NCBI GenBank assembly: GCA_017416155.1
Contig: JAFQDE010000021.1
Coordinates: 1-64,000, forward strand
DNA length: 64,000 nt
Origin: Tyzzerella sp.
GTDB taxonomy: Bacteria; Bacillota; Clostridia; Lachnospirales; Lachnospiraceae
Direction of reading: 5' to 3'
The notes under the pieces were generated by a model. That model did not search any database. It was given only the letters and a program-made list of their open reading frames with translations, and was not told where the DNA came from. The translations under genes and the position numbers were made by a program. Each line of letters opens with the position of its first letter. The first letter of the stretch is position 1. Shown one piece after another: positions 36,458-46,623 of this stretch.

Positions 36458-37566
36458 AATTCTTAAAGAAATATGAATTAAAACACTTTAATTTTACACT
36501 TGTTATCGCAGTTCTCTTACTGTCCGTAATCGGTATATTAGCAGTAGGAAGTGCTTTGCCGTCTGCTCAAACCAAACAGATTTTAGGTGTGGTTTTAGGT
36601 GTGGTTGCAATGCTCGTCATATCCGTGATTGACTTTGAGTGGGTGCTTAATTTTTATTGGGTCATCTATATTGTAAACATTTTACTTTTGCTCTGCGTTA
36701 AATTTTTCGGAGTAAATTACAATGGTGCACAGCGATGGATCGACCTCAAATTCACGACCTTTCAACCTTCAGATTTGACAAAAATATGTCTGATTCTGTT
36801 TTTTGCAAAATTCTTTATGAATCACGAAAACAGAATCAATGAACCAAGAACAATTATCAAGAGTATTCTCTTGGTTGCACCATCCTTATATTTAATTGTC
36901 ACACAGCCGAATCTATCCAATACACTTTGTATAGCAGCAGTTTTTTGTGTGTTAATTTTCCTTGCCGGATTGAATTATAAATTTATTTTAACCGCACTTG
37001 CAATTGCCATCCCTTCACTGATTATTTTCCTGACGGTGGCTGTTATGCCAAACCAACCATTTTTAGAGGACTATCAGCAGGAACGTATTCTAGCATGGCT
37101 ATATCCAGAAGAATATTCTTCTGACACAGGATATCAACAACAAAATTCTATTATGGCCATTGGTTCCGGACAATTGAGTGGAAAAGGACTTAACAATAAC
37201 ACAACCACTTCCGTAAAAAATGGTAACTTTTTATTAGAAGCTGAGACCGACTTTATCTTTGCAATCATTGGTGAGGAATTAGGGTTTGTCGGATGTTGTA
37301 TTGTTGTATTTTTGTTATTGTTAATTATTATTCAATGTATTATAATTGGTATAAGGTCGCAAAATTTAGCAGGACAGATTATCGGTGGCGGAATGGCAGC
37401 CTTAATTGGTTTTCAAAGTTTCATTAATATGGGAGTTGCAACAGGAATTTTACCGAATACCGGATTGTCACTACCGTTTGTCAGTTCCGGTTTAACATCT
37501 ATCGTATGTTTTTATATGGGAATTGGTTTTGTACTCAATGTAAGCTTGCAACCGAAAAAATACTAA
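36454..37566 (+). CDS. rodA: SEDS glycosyltransferase RodA
   Basis: A 370-residue membrane protein with about ten segments; motifs YNGAQRWIDLKFTTFQPSDLTK, EERILAWL-like (QQERILAWLYPE) and FVSSGLTS are those of FtsW/RodA/SpoVE. It polymerises lipid II during elongation with the PBP2 above. GTG start overlapping the minE stop. Confidence 0.92.
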   Translation: MKFLKKYELKHFNFTLVIAVLLLSVIGILAVGSALPSAQTKQILGVVLGVVAMLVISVIDFEWVLNFYWVIYIVNILLLLCVKFFGVNYNGAQRWIDLKFTTFQPSDLTKICLILFFAKFFMNHENRINEPRTIIKSILLVAPSLYLIVTQPNLSNTLCIAAVFCVLIFLAGLNYKFILTALAIAIPSLIIFLTVAVMPNQPFLEDYQQERILAWLYPEEYSSDTGYQQQNSIMAIGSGQLSGKGLNNNTTTSVKNGNFLLEAETDFIFAIIGEELGFVGCCIVVFLLLLIIIQCIIIGIRSQNLAGQIIGGGMAALIGFQSFINMGVATGILPNTGLSLPFVSSGLTSIVCFYMGIGFVLNVSLQPKKY

Positions 37567-37581
37567 AAGGAGTATCATGGA

Positions 37582-37977
37582 ATGAATATTGGTTTAATCG
37601 CACACGACTCAAAAAAAACACTCATGCAAAACTTTTGTATCGCGTACAAGGGTATCTTGTCTAAACATAACTTATATGCAACAGGAACAACAGGAAGATT
37701 AATTGAAGAAGTAACCAATTTATCCATTCATAAATATTTAGCAGGGCCGCTTGGCGGAACAGAACAACTTGGAAGTCAGATTGCACAAAATGATATTGAT
37801 GCACTTATTTTCTTGCGTGATCCAATGGAACCAAAACCACATGAACCAAATGTGAATGATGTGGTGCGCCTTTGTGATGTTTATAACATTCCGATTGCAA
37901 CTAATTTGGCGACTGCTGAATTGATTGTTCTTGCACTTGACAGAGGAGATTTAGATTGGCGTGAAATGTATAGATAA
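37582..37977 (+). CDS. mgsA: Methylglyoxal synthase
   Basis: 131 residues converting dihydroxyacetone phosphate to methylglyoxal and phosphate. GPLGGTEQLGSQIA and the catalytic aspartate region FLRDPMEPKPHEPN are present. Often follows minDE-rodA in clostridia. Its end overlaps the next gene by 17 bases. Confidence 0.95.
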   Translation: MNIGLIAHDSKKTLMQNFCIAYKGILSKHNLYATGTTGRLIEEVTNLSIHKYLAGPLGGTEQLGSQIAQNDIDALIFLRDPMEPKPHEPNVNDVVRLCDVYNIPIATNLATAELIVLALDRGDLDWREMYR

Positions 37978-38965
37978 AAAGCGTAGAAGACGCAGAAACA
38001 GAAAAAAAGAACTTCGAATTCGCCTGGTTTGTACAGTCGTATTCCTGTTGTTTGGGCTTTGTGTAGTCCTTTATCTAACAACAGCGCACAAGCGTTTAAG
38101 TAAATACGAGTCTATCACTTATCATACATCTGTGTATCAGGCCTCATTGTTTGCAAAAGATTTTTGTGTGGCAAGTGAGGATGTGGATTTTGAAGATTTT
38201 TATAGAAATGACAAATTTCATGGAGCATTGCTATTTGATATAGAAAAGCAGGAAGTGATATATTCAGAGAGTGTCAATGAGAGATTATATCCTGCAAGCA
38301 CAACTAAGATTATGACTGCTTATCTAGCATTAAAATATGGAAATATGAATGACTATGTCACAGTAAGTAAAAACGCAGTGAATGTTCCTTCTGATTCTTC
38401 AACCGCTCATCTTCAAAAAGGTGATATCTTATCACTGAAAGATCTATTATATGCACTTATGCTTCCTTCCGGAAATGACAGTGCAGTAGCAATCGCCGAA
38501 CATATTTCAGGGAGTTCAGAAGCGTTCGTAGAACTAATGAACGAAGAAGCACTTGCCTTGGGGGCTACCAATACACATTTTGTGAATCCTCATGGCTATC
38601 AAGACAAAGAACATTATACAACCGCTTATGATTTATATTTAATTTTTAAAGAATGTATCAAGGATGAATTATTCCTACAGATTATTGCTTCTAAAAGTTA
38701 TGACGCTGTTATCAGACAGTCAAATGGTACGACAAGAACCGTCACATGGCCTCAGTCAAATCAATTTATCAGCGGTGGGAGAGAAATTCCTAAAGATGTT
38801 ACGCTCATTGGTGGGAAAACAGGCAATACATTTGATGCGGGTTCCTGCATTTTATTATATGGACATGATTCACAACAATCACCATTTATTACGATTATGA
38901 TGGGGGCTACATCTCGAAGAAATCTGTATGATAATATGACATCTTTATTAAGAGCAATAAAATAA
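37961..38965 (+). CDS. D-alanyl-D-alanine carboxypeptidase
   Basis: A 334-residue class C low-mass PBP (peptidase S11). One membrane segment (about 23-43) after a very basic N-terminus (KKRRRRRNRKK), then YPASTTKIMTAY with the SxxK, LPSGNDSAVA with SxN, and GGKTGNT. It trims stem peptides of peptidoglycan outside the cell. Confidence 0.92.
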   Translation: MKCIDKKRRRRRNRKKELRIRLVCTVVFLLFGLCVVLYLTTAHKRLSKYESITYHTSVYQASLFAKDFCVASEDVDFEDFYRNDKFHGALLFDIEKQEVIYSESVNERLYPASTTKIMTAYLALKYGNMNDYVTVSKNAVNVPSDSSTAHLQKGDILSLKDLLYALMLPSGNDSAVAIAEHISGSSEAFVELMNEEALALGATNTHFVNPHGYQDKEHYTTAYDLYLIFKECIKDELFLQIIASKSYDAVIRQSNGTTRTVTWPQSNQFISGGREIPKDVTLIGGKTGNTFDAGSCILLYGHDSQQSPFITIMMGATSRRNLYDNMTSLLRAIK

Positions 38966-38995
38966 AAAAGGGTTCTGCAAGAAGAACCCTTTTTT
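38964..38995. terminator. Bidirectional terminator
   Basis: AAAAAAGGGTTCT pairs with AGAACCCTTTTTT. It serves the + operon ending at 38965 and the - gene ending at 39006. Confidence 0.9.
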
Positions 38996-39005
38996 CATAT
39001 ATCTA

Positions 39006-39209
39006 CTAATCTCTTTGGTCATTGATGCGACCGTAAAATGTAATTAAATACAAGCCGCATAATCCTACGAGAATATAGACGATTCGGGAAAGTAAGGTCA
39101 TGTTTCCGAACAGAAAAGCCACGAGGTCAAAACGGAAGACACCAATTAGTAACCAGTTAAGTGCACCAATAATGACGAGTGTAAGGCTAATGTTATCAAA
39201 CATTTTCAT
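39006..39209 (-). CDS. DUF378 membrane protein
   Basis: A 67-residue protein with two membrane segments (LVIIGALNWLLIGVFRFDLV and RIVYILVGLCGLYLIT). The start 39209 follows AAGGAGG on this strand. Function of DUF378 is unknown. Confidence 0.85.
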   Translation of the reverse strand: MKMFDNISLTLVIIGALNWLLIGVFRFDLVAFLFGNMTLLSRIVYILVGLCGLYLITFYGRINDQRD

Positions 39210-39273
39210 ATATGTTTCCTCCTTGTTTCTGGTATCTACAAGGATAGTATTGTCAAGAAAGAGAATTTTATTC

Positions 39274-40218
39274 ATGGAAGAGAAGATTTTATATAATAAA
39301 TATTCTGATTATTTAAAAGAAAAATATGGCCAAAAGGTATATAAGCTTCCGATTAATTTGCCAATCACATGTCCGAATCGAATAAATGGAAGTGGTTGTA
39401 GCTTTTGTGCGGAGGTCGGAACAGGTTTTGAAGCAATGAATGCATCAGCATCTGTTAAAGAACAAATATTAAAAACTAAAACGTTAATCGCATCCAAATA
39501 CAAGGCACAGAAATATATTGCGTATTTTCAAAATTATACCAATACATTCATGCCACTCGAACAATTCAAAAAGTATATGTTTGAGGCAGTATCTGAACCG
39601 GATATTGTAGAAATATCCATATCCACGCGTCCAGACTGTATTCGCACAGAGTATTTGGATGTATTGTTGGATATTTACCAGACATATCATATAAACATCA
39701 ATATTGAATTAGGACTTCAAACAGCCAATTATCATACACTGGATAAGATTGATCGCGGTCATGGACTTGCAGAATATCTTGATGCCGTTATGCAGATTAA
39801 GAAATATCCATTTACAATCTGTACACACATTATATTAAACCTACCTTGGGATAATATGCGTGATTCCATTGAAACTGCAAGAATCATGTCTGCTGTTAAA
39901 ATTGATATTATTAAACTTCATTCTCTTTATATTGCTAAAAATACAAAGTTGTCGAAGCAGTATAAAGATGGTACAATTAATATATGTTCAAAAGAAGAAT
40001 ATATCGAACGTGTTATTGCATTTTTAACGCACCTTTCGCCGGATATTATTGTAGAGCGTCTGTTTAGCCGTATTCCGGAGGATGATGCTGATTTTTCTAA
40101 TTGGAATACAAGCTGGTGGAAGCTCCAGGACGAATTGGTAAATAAAATGCAAGAACAAGATGACTACCAAGGGAAAAATTTTAATTATTTAAATGGGAGT
40201 GCGTTGAATAAACTATGA
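39274..40218 (+). CDS. Radical SAM protein (TIGR01212/YhcC type)
   Basis: A 314-residue radical SAM enzyme with CPNRINGSGCSFC for the cluster (the CxxC spacing of this subgroup), followed by FQNYTNTFMP. I chose 39274 since earlier in-frame ATGs lie opposite the DUF378 gene. The reaction is not established for the family, which is thought to act on tRNA. Overlaps the next gene by 4 bases. Confidence 0.88.
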   Translation: MEEKILYNKYSDYLKEKYGQKVYKLPINLPITCPNRINGSGCSFCAEVGTGFEAMNASASVKEQILKTKTLIASKYKAQKYIAYFQNYTNTFMPLEQFKKYMFEAVSEPDIVEISISTRPDCIRTEYLDVLLDIYQTYHININIELGLQTANYHTLDKIDRGHGLAEYLDAVMQIKKYPFTICTHIILNLPWDNMRDSIETARIMSAVKIDIIKLHSLYIAKNTKLSKQYKDGTINICSKEEYIERVIAFLTHLSPDIIVERLFSRIPEDDADFSNWNTSWWKLQDELVNKMQEQDDYQGKNFNYLNGSALNKL

Positions 40219-41603
40219 CAGCTACGAATCAAGAAGACAATATTGTTAAATACCGAAAAAGAAAACCTATAAATATCGGACTTGTCATTTTTGGAATTAT
40301 CTTTGTATATCTGATCGCAACAATTATTATGTATCTTACAGCTCCGCGTATTACGGTGTATGAAGTGCGCCAAGGATCTATTCTCAAAGATAATGCGTAT
40401 ACCGGACTGGCAATTCGCGAAGAACGTGTGGTTCTTACAGATGCTTCCGGATATGTAAACTATTTTGCAGAGGATGCAAGTAAGGTACGTGTTGGTACAA
40501 AGGTATATACTCTCTCTAACGAGAAGTTAGTTCTTGAAGATGAATCCTCGGATATGGAAGTTCGTTTGACGGATGAGGAACGTGCTTCGTTACTTCGCAG
40601 AATTCAAGAATATAATAATCAATTTCAAGAAAATGATTTTGCCTCTACGTATCAGTTGAAAAATGAATTACAAGGTTCTTTGAATAAAATAACAAGCAAC
40701 AGTAAGTCAGACCAATTAGAATCTCTTTTGTCATCCGAAAATGATATGGGAATTGCTGTTAAAACATCTGCAAAAGATGGCGTGCTTGTCTATTCGATGG
40801 ACGAATTGGAAGGCTTGACACTAGACACTGTAACTTTAGAGCATTTGCGCAAAAGTAATTATAAAAAAACAGAATTCATCAACAACACGCACGTTGATAC
40901 CGGTGAACCGGTTTATAAACTTGTAACAAATGATAAGTGGCAGCTTCTTGTTGAAATCAATGCTGAGACGAAGGCGGCACTTTCAGAGAAAAAATCTGTA
41001 AAAGTAAACTTTAAAAAAGATAATCAAGAAACACGTGCCGACATTTCTTTCCTCGAAGGGATGGAGACGCCGGTACTATGCCTGAGTTTTGATAATTCCA
41101 TGATTCGCTATGTCTCTGACAGGTATCTTGATATTGAACTTATTTTGGAAGATGAAACGGGATTAAAGATTCCTAAATCAGCAGAGACATCAAAGGAATT
41201 TTATGTTGTGCCAAATACATTCCTGACTCTGGGAGGCGACAGCAGTAATGATGGTGTTATGAGACAACGTTCGGATTCAAAAGGCAATAAGATTACCGAA
41301 TTCTTACAAGTGACCGTATACTATGAAGAAAATGAAATGATTTATTTGGATCCAAATGAATTCAATGAGGACGATGTCCTTCTCAAACCAGACTCTTCAG
41401 AAATCTATCCTTTACAAGAGAAACGTTCGCTTAAAGGTGTCTACAGTATTAATAAAGGATATGCGGTATTCAAGCAAATTAAAATATTATGTGAAAGTGA
41501 TGACTATTACATCATAGAAGAGGGTAATAGTTTTGGTCTTTCCAACTATGACCATATTGCATTAGACAGTCAAAATATTAAGGAAAATGATGTAGTCTTT
41601 TAA
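40215..41603 (+). CDS. HlyD-like membrane-anchored protein of the sepF cluster
   Basis: A 462-residue protein with one N-terminal membrane segment (about 24-45, LVIFGIIFVYLIATIIMYL) and an outer part resembling a HlyD/biotinyl-lipoyl hairpin (GLAIREERVVLTDASGYVNYF...VRVGTKVYTL). Found ahead of ylmE-sepF in many clostridia, so a role in envelope or division is likely, but unproven. Confidence 0.75.
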   Translation: MTATNQEDNIVKYRKRKPINIGLVIFGIIFVYLIATIIMYLTAPRITVYEVRQGSILKDNAYTGLAIREERVVLTDASGYVNYFAEDASKVRVGTKVYTLSNEKLVLEDESSDMEVRLTDEERASLLRRIQEYNNQFQENDFASTYQLKNELQGSLNKITSNSKSDQLESLLSSENDMGIAVKTSAKDGVLVYSMDELEGLTLDTVTLEHLRKSNYKKTEFINNTHVDTGEPVYKLVTNDKWQLLVEINAETKAALSEKKSVKVNFKKDNQETRADISFLEGMETPVLCLSFDNSMIRYVSDRYLDIELILEDETGLKIPKSAETSKEFYVVPNTFLTLGGDSSNDGVMRQRSDSKGNKITEFLQVTVYYEENEMIYLDPNEFNEDDVLLKPDSSEIYPLQEKRSLKGVYSINKGYAVFKQIKILCESDDYYIIEEGNSFGLSNYDHIALDSQNIKENDVVF

Positions 41604-41613
41604 GGAGGACAGA

Positions 41614-42306
41614 ATGCTGACAGAAAATCTACAAGAAGTGGAACAGAAAATACAGAACGCATGTAAGAAATCAAACCGAGCAAGAGAGGAGATTACTCTG
41701 ATTGCTGTGAGTAAGACCAAGCCAGTATCGATGTTACAGGAAGTATATCATCTGGGATGTAGGGATTTTGGAGAAAATAAGGTACAAGAATTATCAGAAA
41801 AGCACCCACAAATGCCAGATGATATTCGCTGGCATCTAATTGGACACCTGCAGACGAATAAAGTCAAACAAGTGATAGATAAAGCAACGCTGATTCATTC
41901 TGTTGATTCTGTTCATTTGGCAACAGTAATTGAAAAAGAAGCTGCAAAAAAAGATATCACTGTTGATATTCTTATTGAAGTAAACATCGCAGAAGAGGAG
42001 AGCAAGTTTGGTTTTAAAGAAGAGGAAGTTCTTTCTGCTGTTGAGACAATCGCCACATTTTCTCATGTACGCATAAAAGGTCTGATGACTATTGCACCTT
42101 TTGTCGAAAATCCGGAGGAAAATCGCAGTGTTTTTGCACGTTTACAGAAATTATCTGTTGACATAAGAAGTAAAAACATTGATAATGTTAGTGTCGATAT
42201 TCTTTCAATGGGAATGACCAATGATTACCAAGTTGCAATTGAAGAAGGGGCTACGATGATACGTGTTGGAACAGGTATCTTTGGTGCGAGAGAATATCAT
42301 ATTTAA
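41614..42306 (+). CDS. PLP homeostasis protein YggS/YlmE
   Basis: A 230-residue PLP-binding alanine-racemase-like barrel. The lysine for PLP is in LIAVSKTKP (near 36), and FGENKVQEL and WHLIGHLQTNK follow. It buffers cellular PLP. Lies before sepF as in Bacillus. Confidence 0.94.
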   Translation: MLTENLQEVEQKIQNACKKSNRAREEITLIAVSKTKPVSMLQEVYHLGCRDFGENKVQELSEKHPQMPDDIRWHLIGHLQTNKVKQVIDKATLIHSVDSVHLATVIEKEAAKKDITVDILIEVNIAEEESKFGFKEEEVLSAVETIATFSHVRIKGLMTIAPFVENPEENRSVFARLQKLSVDIRSKNIDNVSVDILSMGMTNDYQVAIEEGATMIRVGTGIFGAREYHI

Positions 42307-42328
42307 TAGGGAGAACAGGAGTGTAAAT

Positions 42329-42853
42329 ATGAGTGTATTAGATAAGTTTTTATCCATTATGAAATTAGATGACGAAGATGATTATGAAGATGATTTCTTC
42401 GGTGATGATGAGGAATTTGAGGAGACTCCAAAAAAGAGTTTCTTTAAGAAAAACAAAAAATCAGATTATGATGATGAAGACGAAGATGATTATTATAATG
42501 ATCGCAAAGGAACAACTGCAAGCAACAAGGTAACACCAATGCGTCAGCCTGCAAGAAGAGCAAGCATGGAAGTGTGTGTTATTAAACCAACAGTTGTAGA
42601 TGATGCGAGAGAAATTACAGAGACTTTACTCAGCGGACGTACAGTTATTTTGAATCTGGAAGGTCTTGATCTTGAGATTGCACAGAGAATTATTGATTTC
42701 ACATCAGGAGCTACTTTTGCAATCAACGGTAATTTGCAGAAGATCTCAAATTACATATTCCTTGTGACACCGACAAATGTTGATATTTCCGGTGATTTAC
42801 AGGATTTGCTGGGTACTTCTTTTGATGTGCCGACTATCAAAACAAGATATTAG
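42329..42853 (+). CDS. sepF: Cell division protein SepF
   Basis: A 174-residue SepF. The N-terminal membrane-binding helix (MSVLDKFLSIMKL), an acidic, low-complexity linker and the folded C-terminal domain (VCVIKPTVVDDAREI...LVTPTNVDISGD) are seen. It links FtsZ to the membrane. Start 42329 follows AGGAG; a start 66 bases earlier would overlap ylmE. Confidence 0.95.
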   Translation: MSVLDKFLSIMKLDDEDDYEDDFFGDDEEFEETPKKSFFKKNKKSDYDDEDEDDYYNDRKGTTASNKVTPMRQPARRASMEVCVIKPTVVDDAREITETLLSGRTVILNLEGLDLEIAQRIIDFTSGATFAINGNLQKISNYIFLVTPTNVDISGDLQDLLGTSFDVPTIKTRY

Positions 42854-42862
42854 GAATGTTTT

Positions 42863-43618
42863 ATGCAAAAAGAAGAATTAATGTTACAAAAAAGATTGAT
42901 CGAGCTTTCTAAGCTTGCTTATCAACGTGGCATTGTTACCTATTCAGATTTTTTGAATCTCAATGAACTGAATATTCTTCATACAACACCAAAATCGGAA
43001 TTCTTTTCGTGTTATGAAACGTTTGGTGGATATGAATTCTCAGAGCGTCAGATGGCTGTATTTCTACCTGATGCTCTTTGTTATGAAAAGAATTATCCGA
43101 TTTCTGTATTAAAAATCGAACCATTACAAAAAAAGTTTTCGGAAAAGTTATCGCATCGCGATTATCTTGGTTCCATTTTGAATCTCGGAATTGAGCGATG
43201 TAAACTCGGCGATATTCTGGTGGAAGAGGACTACGCATTGCTTTTTGCTCACAAATCTATGGAGCAATTCTTGTTGGAGGAGTTGACTCGCATTCGTCAC
43301 ACATCTGTAATGGTAAGCGTGGAAGAAATGCAGGATGTTTCTTACAAACCTGAAGTAAAAGAAATCAACGGTACTGTTTCTTCATTGCGTCTTGACAGTC
43401 TTCTTGCGCTGGCATTTGCTTCCTCGCGGAGTAAATTAGTTGCCTATATAGAAGCAGGGAAAGTATTTGTAAACGGTAAGTTGATTACCTCTAATGGATA
43501 CCAAATGAAAGAAAATGACATTGTATCCGTAAGAGGTTTGGGACGTTTTCAATATGTTGAGACACTATCACAAACGAAAAAAGGTCGCTACTATGTAACG
43601 ATACATTTATATATATAA
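42863..43618 (+). CDS. S4-domain RNA-binding protein YlmH
   Basis: A 251-residue protein with an N-terminal YlmH domain and a C-terminal S4 domain (LRLDSLLALAFASSRSKLVAY...GKVFVNGK). It has been linked to division and to rescue of stalled ribosomes. Always close to sepF in this group. Confidence 0.92.
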   Translation: MQKEELMLQKRLIELSKLAYQRGIVTYSDFLNLNELNILHTTPKSEFFSCYETFGGYEFSERQMAVFLPDALCYEKNYPISVLKIEPLQKKFSEKLSHRDYLGSILNLGIERCKLGDILVEEDYALLFAHKSMEQFLLEELTRIRHTSVMVSVEEMQDVSYKPEVKEINGTVSSLRLDSLLALAFASSRSKLVAYIEAGKVFVNGKLITSNGYQMKENDIVSVRGLGRFQYVETLSQTKKGRYYVTIHLYI

Positions 43619-43634
43619 AAGGAGTATTTGTGCC

Positions 43635-44147
43635 ATGATTTATTTCATCGGATTAATTGCTGTAATTTTAGGTGTCGCATTAGACCAATATACCAAATAT
43701 CTCGCAGTCAATCATTTGCAGAATAACCCAATCTCAATCATTGAAGATGTATTTGAATTGCGTTACTTGGAAAATCGAGGTGCTGCATTCGGTATGTTTC
43801 AAAATCGACAGACATTCTTTTTGATTATTACAATTATCACATTATGTTTGATTGGATATCTATATTACCGCCTGCCAAAGACAAAACATTTTTTGTGGCT
43901 TCGTGTCTGTCTGATATCTATAACAGCAGGTGCAATCGGAAATATGATTGATAGAATACGTCTTAAATATGTTGTGGATTTTCTGTATTTTGAACTCATA
44001 GATTTCCCGATTTTTAACGTGGCAGATATTTTTGCATCTGTTGCGACCTGTGGACTTATCGTATTGCTGTTATTCTATTACAAAGAAGAAGATGTTGATA
44101 TGGTATTTCAATTACTGACTCCTAAACGTAAGAAAATGGAAGAGTAG
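43635..44147 (+). CDS. lspA: Lipoprotein signal peptidase LspA
   Basis: 170 residues, four membrane segments. Catalytic aspartates lie in the GNMIDRIR and FNVADIF motifs. It removes signal peptides from lipoproteins such as the product of 9289-9696. Confidence 0.95.
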   Translation: MIYFIGLIAVILGVALDQYTKYLAVNHLQNNPISIIEDVFELRYLENRGAAFGMFQNRQTFFLIITIITLCLIGYLYYRLPKTKHFLWLRVCLISITAGAIGNMIDRIRLKYVVDFLYFELIDFPIFNVADIFASVATCGLIVLLLFYYKEEDVDMVFQLLTPKRKKMEE

Positions 44148-44159
44148 GTGATTATCAAT

Positions 44160-45083
44160 ATGTCATTACAGTTTGTCATAGAGGATGAACAGAGTGGGGA
44201 ACGCATTGACAAATACTTGTCTGATGTTCTACCAGATTTATCTAGATCCTATATTCAAAAATTAATCAAAGATGGTCAAGTAACAGTCAATCAAAAAATA
44301 ATAAAAGCAAACTACAAAGTAAACGCAGGAGACCTGTTAGAACTAGAAGAGCCGGAATTAAAAGAACCGGATATTGTTGCGGAAGATATTCCTCTTGATA
44401 TTTTATATGAAGATGCTGATTTGCTTGTAGTTAATAAACCTAAAGGCATGGTTGTTCATCCTTCCGCAGGTCATTATTCCGGTACACTTGTCAATGCTTT
44501 GATGTACTACTGCAAGGATGATTTGTCCGGCATTAACGGTGTTATGCGACCGGGTATTGTTCATCGCATCGATATGGATACTACCGGTTCTCTTTTAGTG
44601 TGTAAAAATGATTTTGCTCATAACGATATTGCAGAACAGTTAAAAGTACATTCCATCACACGCGTATATCATGCGATTGTACATGGTGTTTTAAAGGATG
44701 ATGAGGGAACCATAGATGCTCCGATTGGACGTCATCCGGTAGACCGCAAGAAAATGAGTATCAATTACAAGAATGGAAAAGAGGCTGTTACACATTATAA
44801 AGTGTTGCAGCGTTTCCATAATTATACTTATATAGAATGTCGTTTGGAAACAGGACGTACTCACCAGATTCGTGTGCATATGGCAAACGTTGGACATCCA
44901 CTTCTCGGTGATGTGGTATATGGTCCTGCTAAGTCGTCTGCAAAACTGCAAGGTCAGACACTTCACGCGAAAATAATTGGAATTCAGCATCCAAGAACTG
45001 GGGAATATTTAGAAGTCGATGCTCCATTGCCAGAGTATTTTGTGAATTTACTTAAAAAATTAGAAAATAATATACATTTGTAA
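44160..45083 (+). CDS. rluD: RluD-family rRNA pseudouridine synthase
   Basis: 307 residues: S4 domain (ERIDKYLSDVLPDLSRSYIQKLI) then the catalytic domain with the aspartate in HRIDMDTTGSLL. Start 44160 chosen over a GTG 12 bases earlier because AGGTG lies at the right distance. Follows lspA as in Bacillus. Confidence 0.93.
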   Translation: MSLQFVIEDEQSGERIDKYLSDVLPDLSRSYIQKLIKDGQVTVNQKIIKANYKVNAGDLLELEEPELKEPDIVAEDIPLDILYEDADLLVVNKPKGMVVHPSAGHYSGTLVNALMYYCKDDLSGINGVMRPGIVHRIDMDTTGSLLVCKNDFAHNDIAEQLKVHSITRVYHAIVHGVLKDDEGTIDAPIGRHPVDRKKMSINYKNGKEAVTHYKVLQRFHNYTYIECRLETGRTHQIRVHMANVGHPLLGDVVYGPAKSSAKLQGQTLHAKIIGIQHPRTGEYLEVDAPLPEYFVNLLKKLENNIHL

Positions 45084-45145
45084 GTATTTATTGTATAATA
45101 TTCACAAAGCAATGAGCATTGCTAAAAACAAGGAGCGTGAACAAG

Positions 45146-45790
45146 ATGGCAGAAAACAAAACAATTATAACCATAGGCAGACAGTATGGTAGTGGCGGAC
45201 ATGAAATCGGTGCAACGCTTGCACATGATTTAGATGTGAAATTATATGATAAAGAGATGTTGAAACGCGCGGCAAAAGAGAGCGGTCTCTGTGAAGAACT
45301 TTTCGAGACACACGACGAAAAACCAACGAACAGCTTTTTATATTCTTTGATTATGGATACATATTCTCTGGGATATTCCTCCAGTTCATTTGCTGACATG
45401 CCAATTAATCACAAAGTTTTTTTGGCACAATTTGATACGATTAAAAAGATTGCTGATGAAGGCCCTTGTGTCATGGTTGGACGTTGCGCTGACTATGCAT
45501 TGGAAAGCTATGATAATGTTGTTAATGTATTCATCTATGCTGATATGGAGGCTCGCATCCGCCGTGTTGCTCGTATCTATGATTTGACTGATGCAAAAGC
45601 GAAAGATATTATTGTCAAGACAGATAAGAAACGTGCAAGCTATTACAACTATTATACAAACAAAACATGGGGTGATGCAAAGAGTTATGACTTGTGCCTG
45701 AACAGCGCCAAACTCGGCATTGGTGGAACGGCAAAGGCAATCATGGATTATGTGAACCTTAAGAATAAAATTGAAAAGCCTAGATTATAA
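45146..45790 (+). CDS. Cytidylate-kinase-like protein
   Basis: 214 residues of the cytidylate-kinase-like family (PF13189 type): TIGRQYGSGGHEIGATLA is a P-loop variant, and VMVGRCADY and the lid segment ARIRRVARIYDL follow. Start at 45146 behind AAGGAG. Its true substrate is unknown; a separate Cmk would be expected elsewhere. Confidence 0.85.
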   Translation: MAENKTIITIGRQYGSGGHEIGATLAHDLDVKLYDKEMLKRAAKESGLCEELFETHDEKPTNSFLYSLIMDTYSLGYSSSSFADMPINHKVFLAQFDTIKKIADEGPCVMVGRCADYALESYDNVVNVFIYADMEARIRRVARIYDLTDAKAKDIIVKTDKKRASYYNYYTNKTWGDAKSYDLCLNSAKLGIGGTAKAIMDYVNLKNKIEKPRL

Positions 45791-45804
45791 ATGATATAAC
45801 TAAG

Positions 45805-45840
45805 AAAGGTGTCGGAATCATAATATCCGACACCTTCTTT
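45805..45840. terminator. Bidirectional terminator
   Basis: AAGGTGTCGGA pairs with TCCGACACCTT and is followed by CTTTT. It separates the + gene ending at 45790 from the - gene ending at 45840. Confidence 0.88.
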
Positions 45841-46574
45841 TATTTTCCTGTTATAATTCGCTCCGGCCAACCAGAGATATTTCCATTCAAAATAGCTGTA
45901 AACATTCGATTTCTTGCTCCTGGATGTTCCTGATTCAGTTGTTTTACTAAATCCTTTGCATATTCACGCTTTGTAAATCCATCAATCGGACAGCGACTTT
46001 TTGCAACCGGAAGATTGTATTTATGCTGGAATCCAATAACATCCATTTCATCTACATACATCATTGGACGAATGACTGTCAAATCCATACGATCTAAATA
46101 TGTCTTTGGTGAGAATGAATGAAAGCGTCCTTCGAAAATCAGAGAGAGTAGCATAGTCTCAATAATGTCATCCTTATGATGCGCGTAGGCAACTTTATTG
46201 CATCCCATTTCCTTCACAGCATCGTTAAGTGCTCCTTTACGCATTTTAGCACAGAGTGAACATGGATTACTTTCTTTTCGTTCCTCAAACAAAATATGTG
46301 CGATTTCAGTCTTTACTACAGTATATGGAACTTCTAATTCCTCGCAGAGGGCTCTCAGAGGCTCTGTATCGAACTTTTCATACCCGAGGTCGACTGTTAT
46401 TGCACTGAGCTCAAATTTCTTCGGATAAAAGCGTTTTAGACCATGTAGGGCATAGAGCAGTGTGAGACTGTCTTTTCCGCCGGAGATTCCCACAGCAATA
46501 TGGTCACCATCTTCAATCATCTGATAATCATCGACAGCTTTTCTTGTATAACTGAGAAGTTGTTGTAATTTCAT
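45840..46574 (-). CDS. TtcA-like tRNA thiolation/PP-loop ATPase
   Basis: 244 residues with the PP-loop SGGKDSLTLLYAL (31-43) and the paired cysteines NPCSLCAKMRKGAL; a third cysteine is in SRCPIDGFTKRE. This pattern fits the TtcA/TtuA group, which thiolates tRNA through an iron-sulfur cluster. Exact tRNA position not determinable. Confidence 0.88.
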   Translation of the reverse strand: MKLQQLLSYTRKAVDDYQMIEDGDHIAVGISGGKDSLTLLYALHGLKRFYPKKFELSAITVDLGYEKFDTEPLRALCEELEVPYTVVKTEIAHILFEERKESNPCSLCAKMRKGALNDAVKEMGCNKVAYAHHKDDIIETMLLSLIFEGRFHSFSPKTYLDRMDLTVIRPMMYVDEMDVIGFQHKYNLPVAKSRCPIDGFTKREYAKDLVKQLNQEHPGARNRMFTAILNGNISGWPERIITGK

Positions 46575-46623
46575 CTATGTAAATCCTTTCTGACTTATTT
46601 CCTCTGCTTATAGTATCGTATTT

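Noticed and set aside
39100-39273. Longer N-terminus for the radical SAM protein
   Set aside because: The added 58 residues lie opposite the DUF378 gene and its promoter, are basic and unlike the family.
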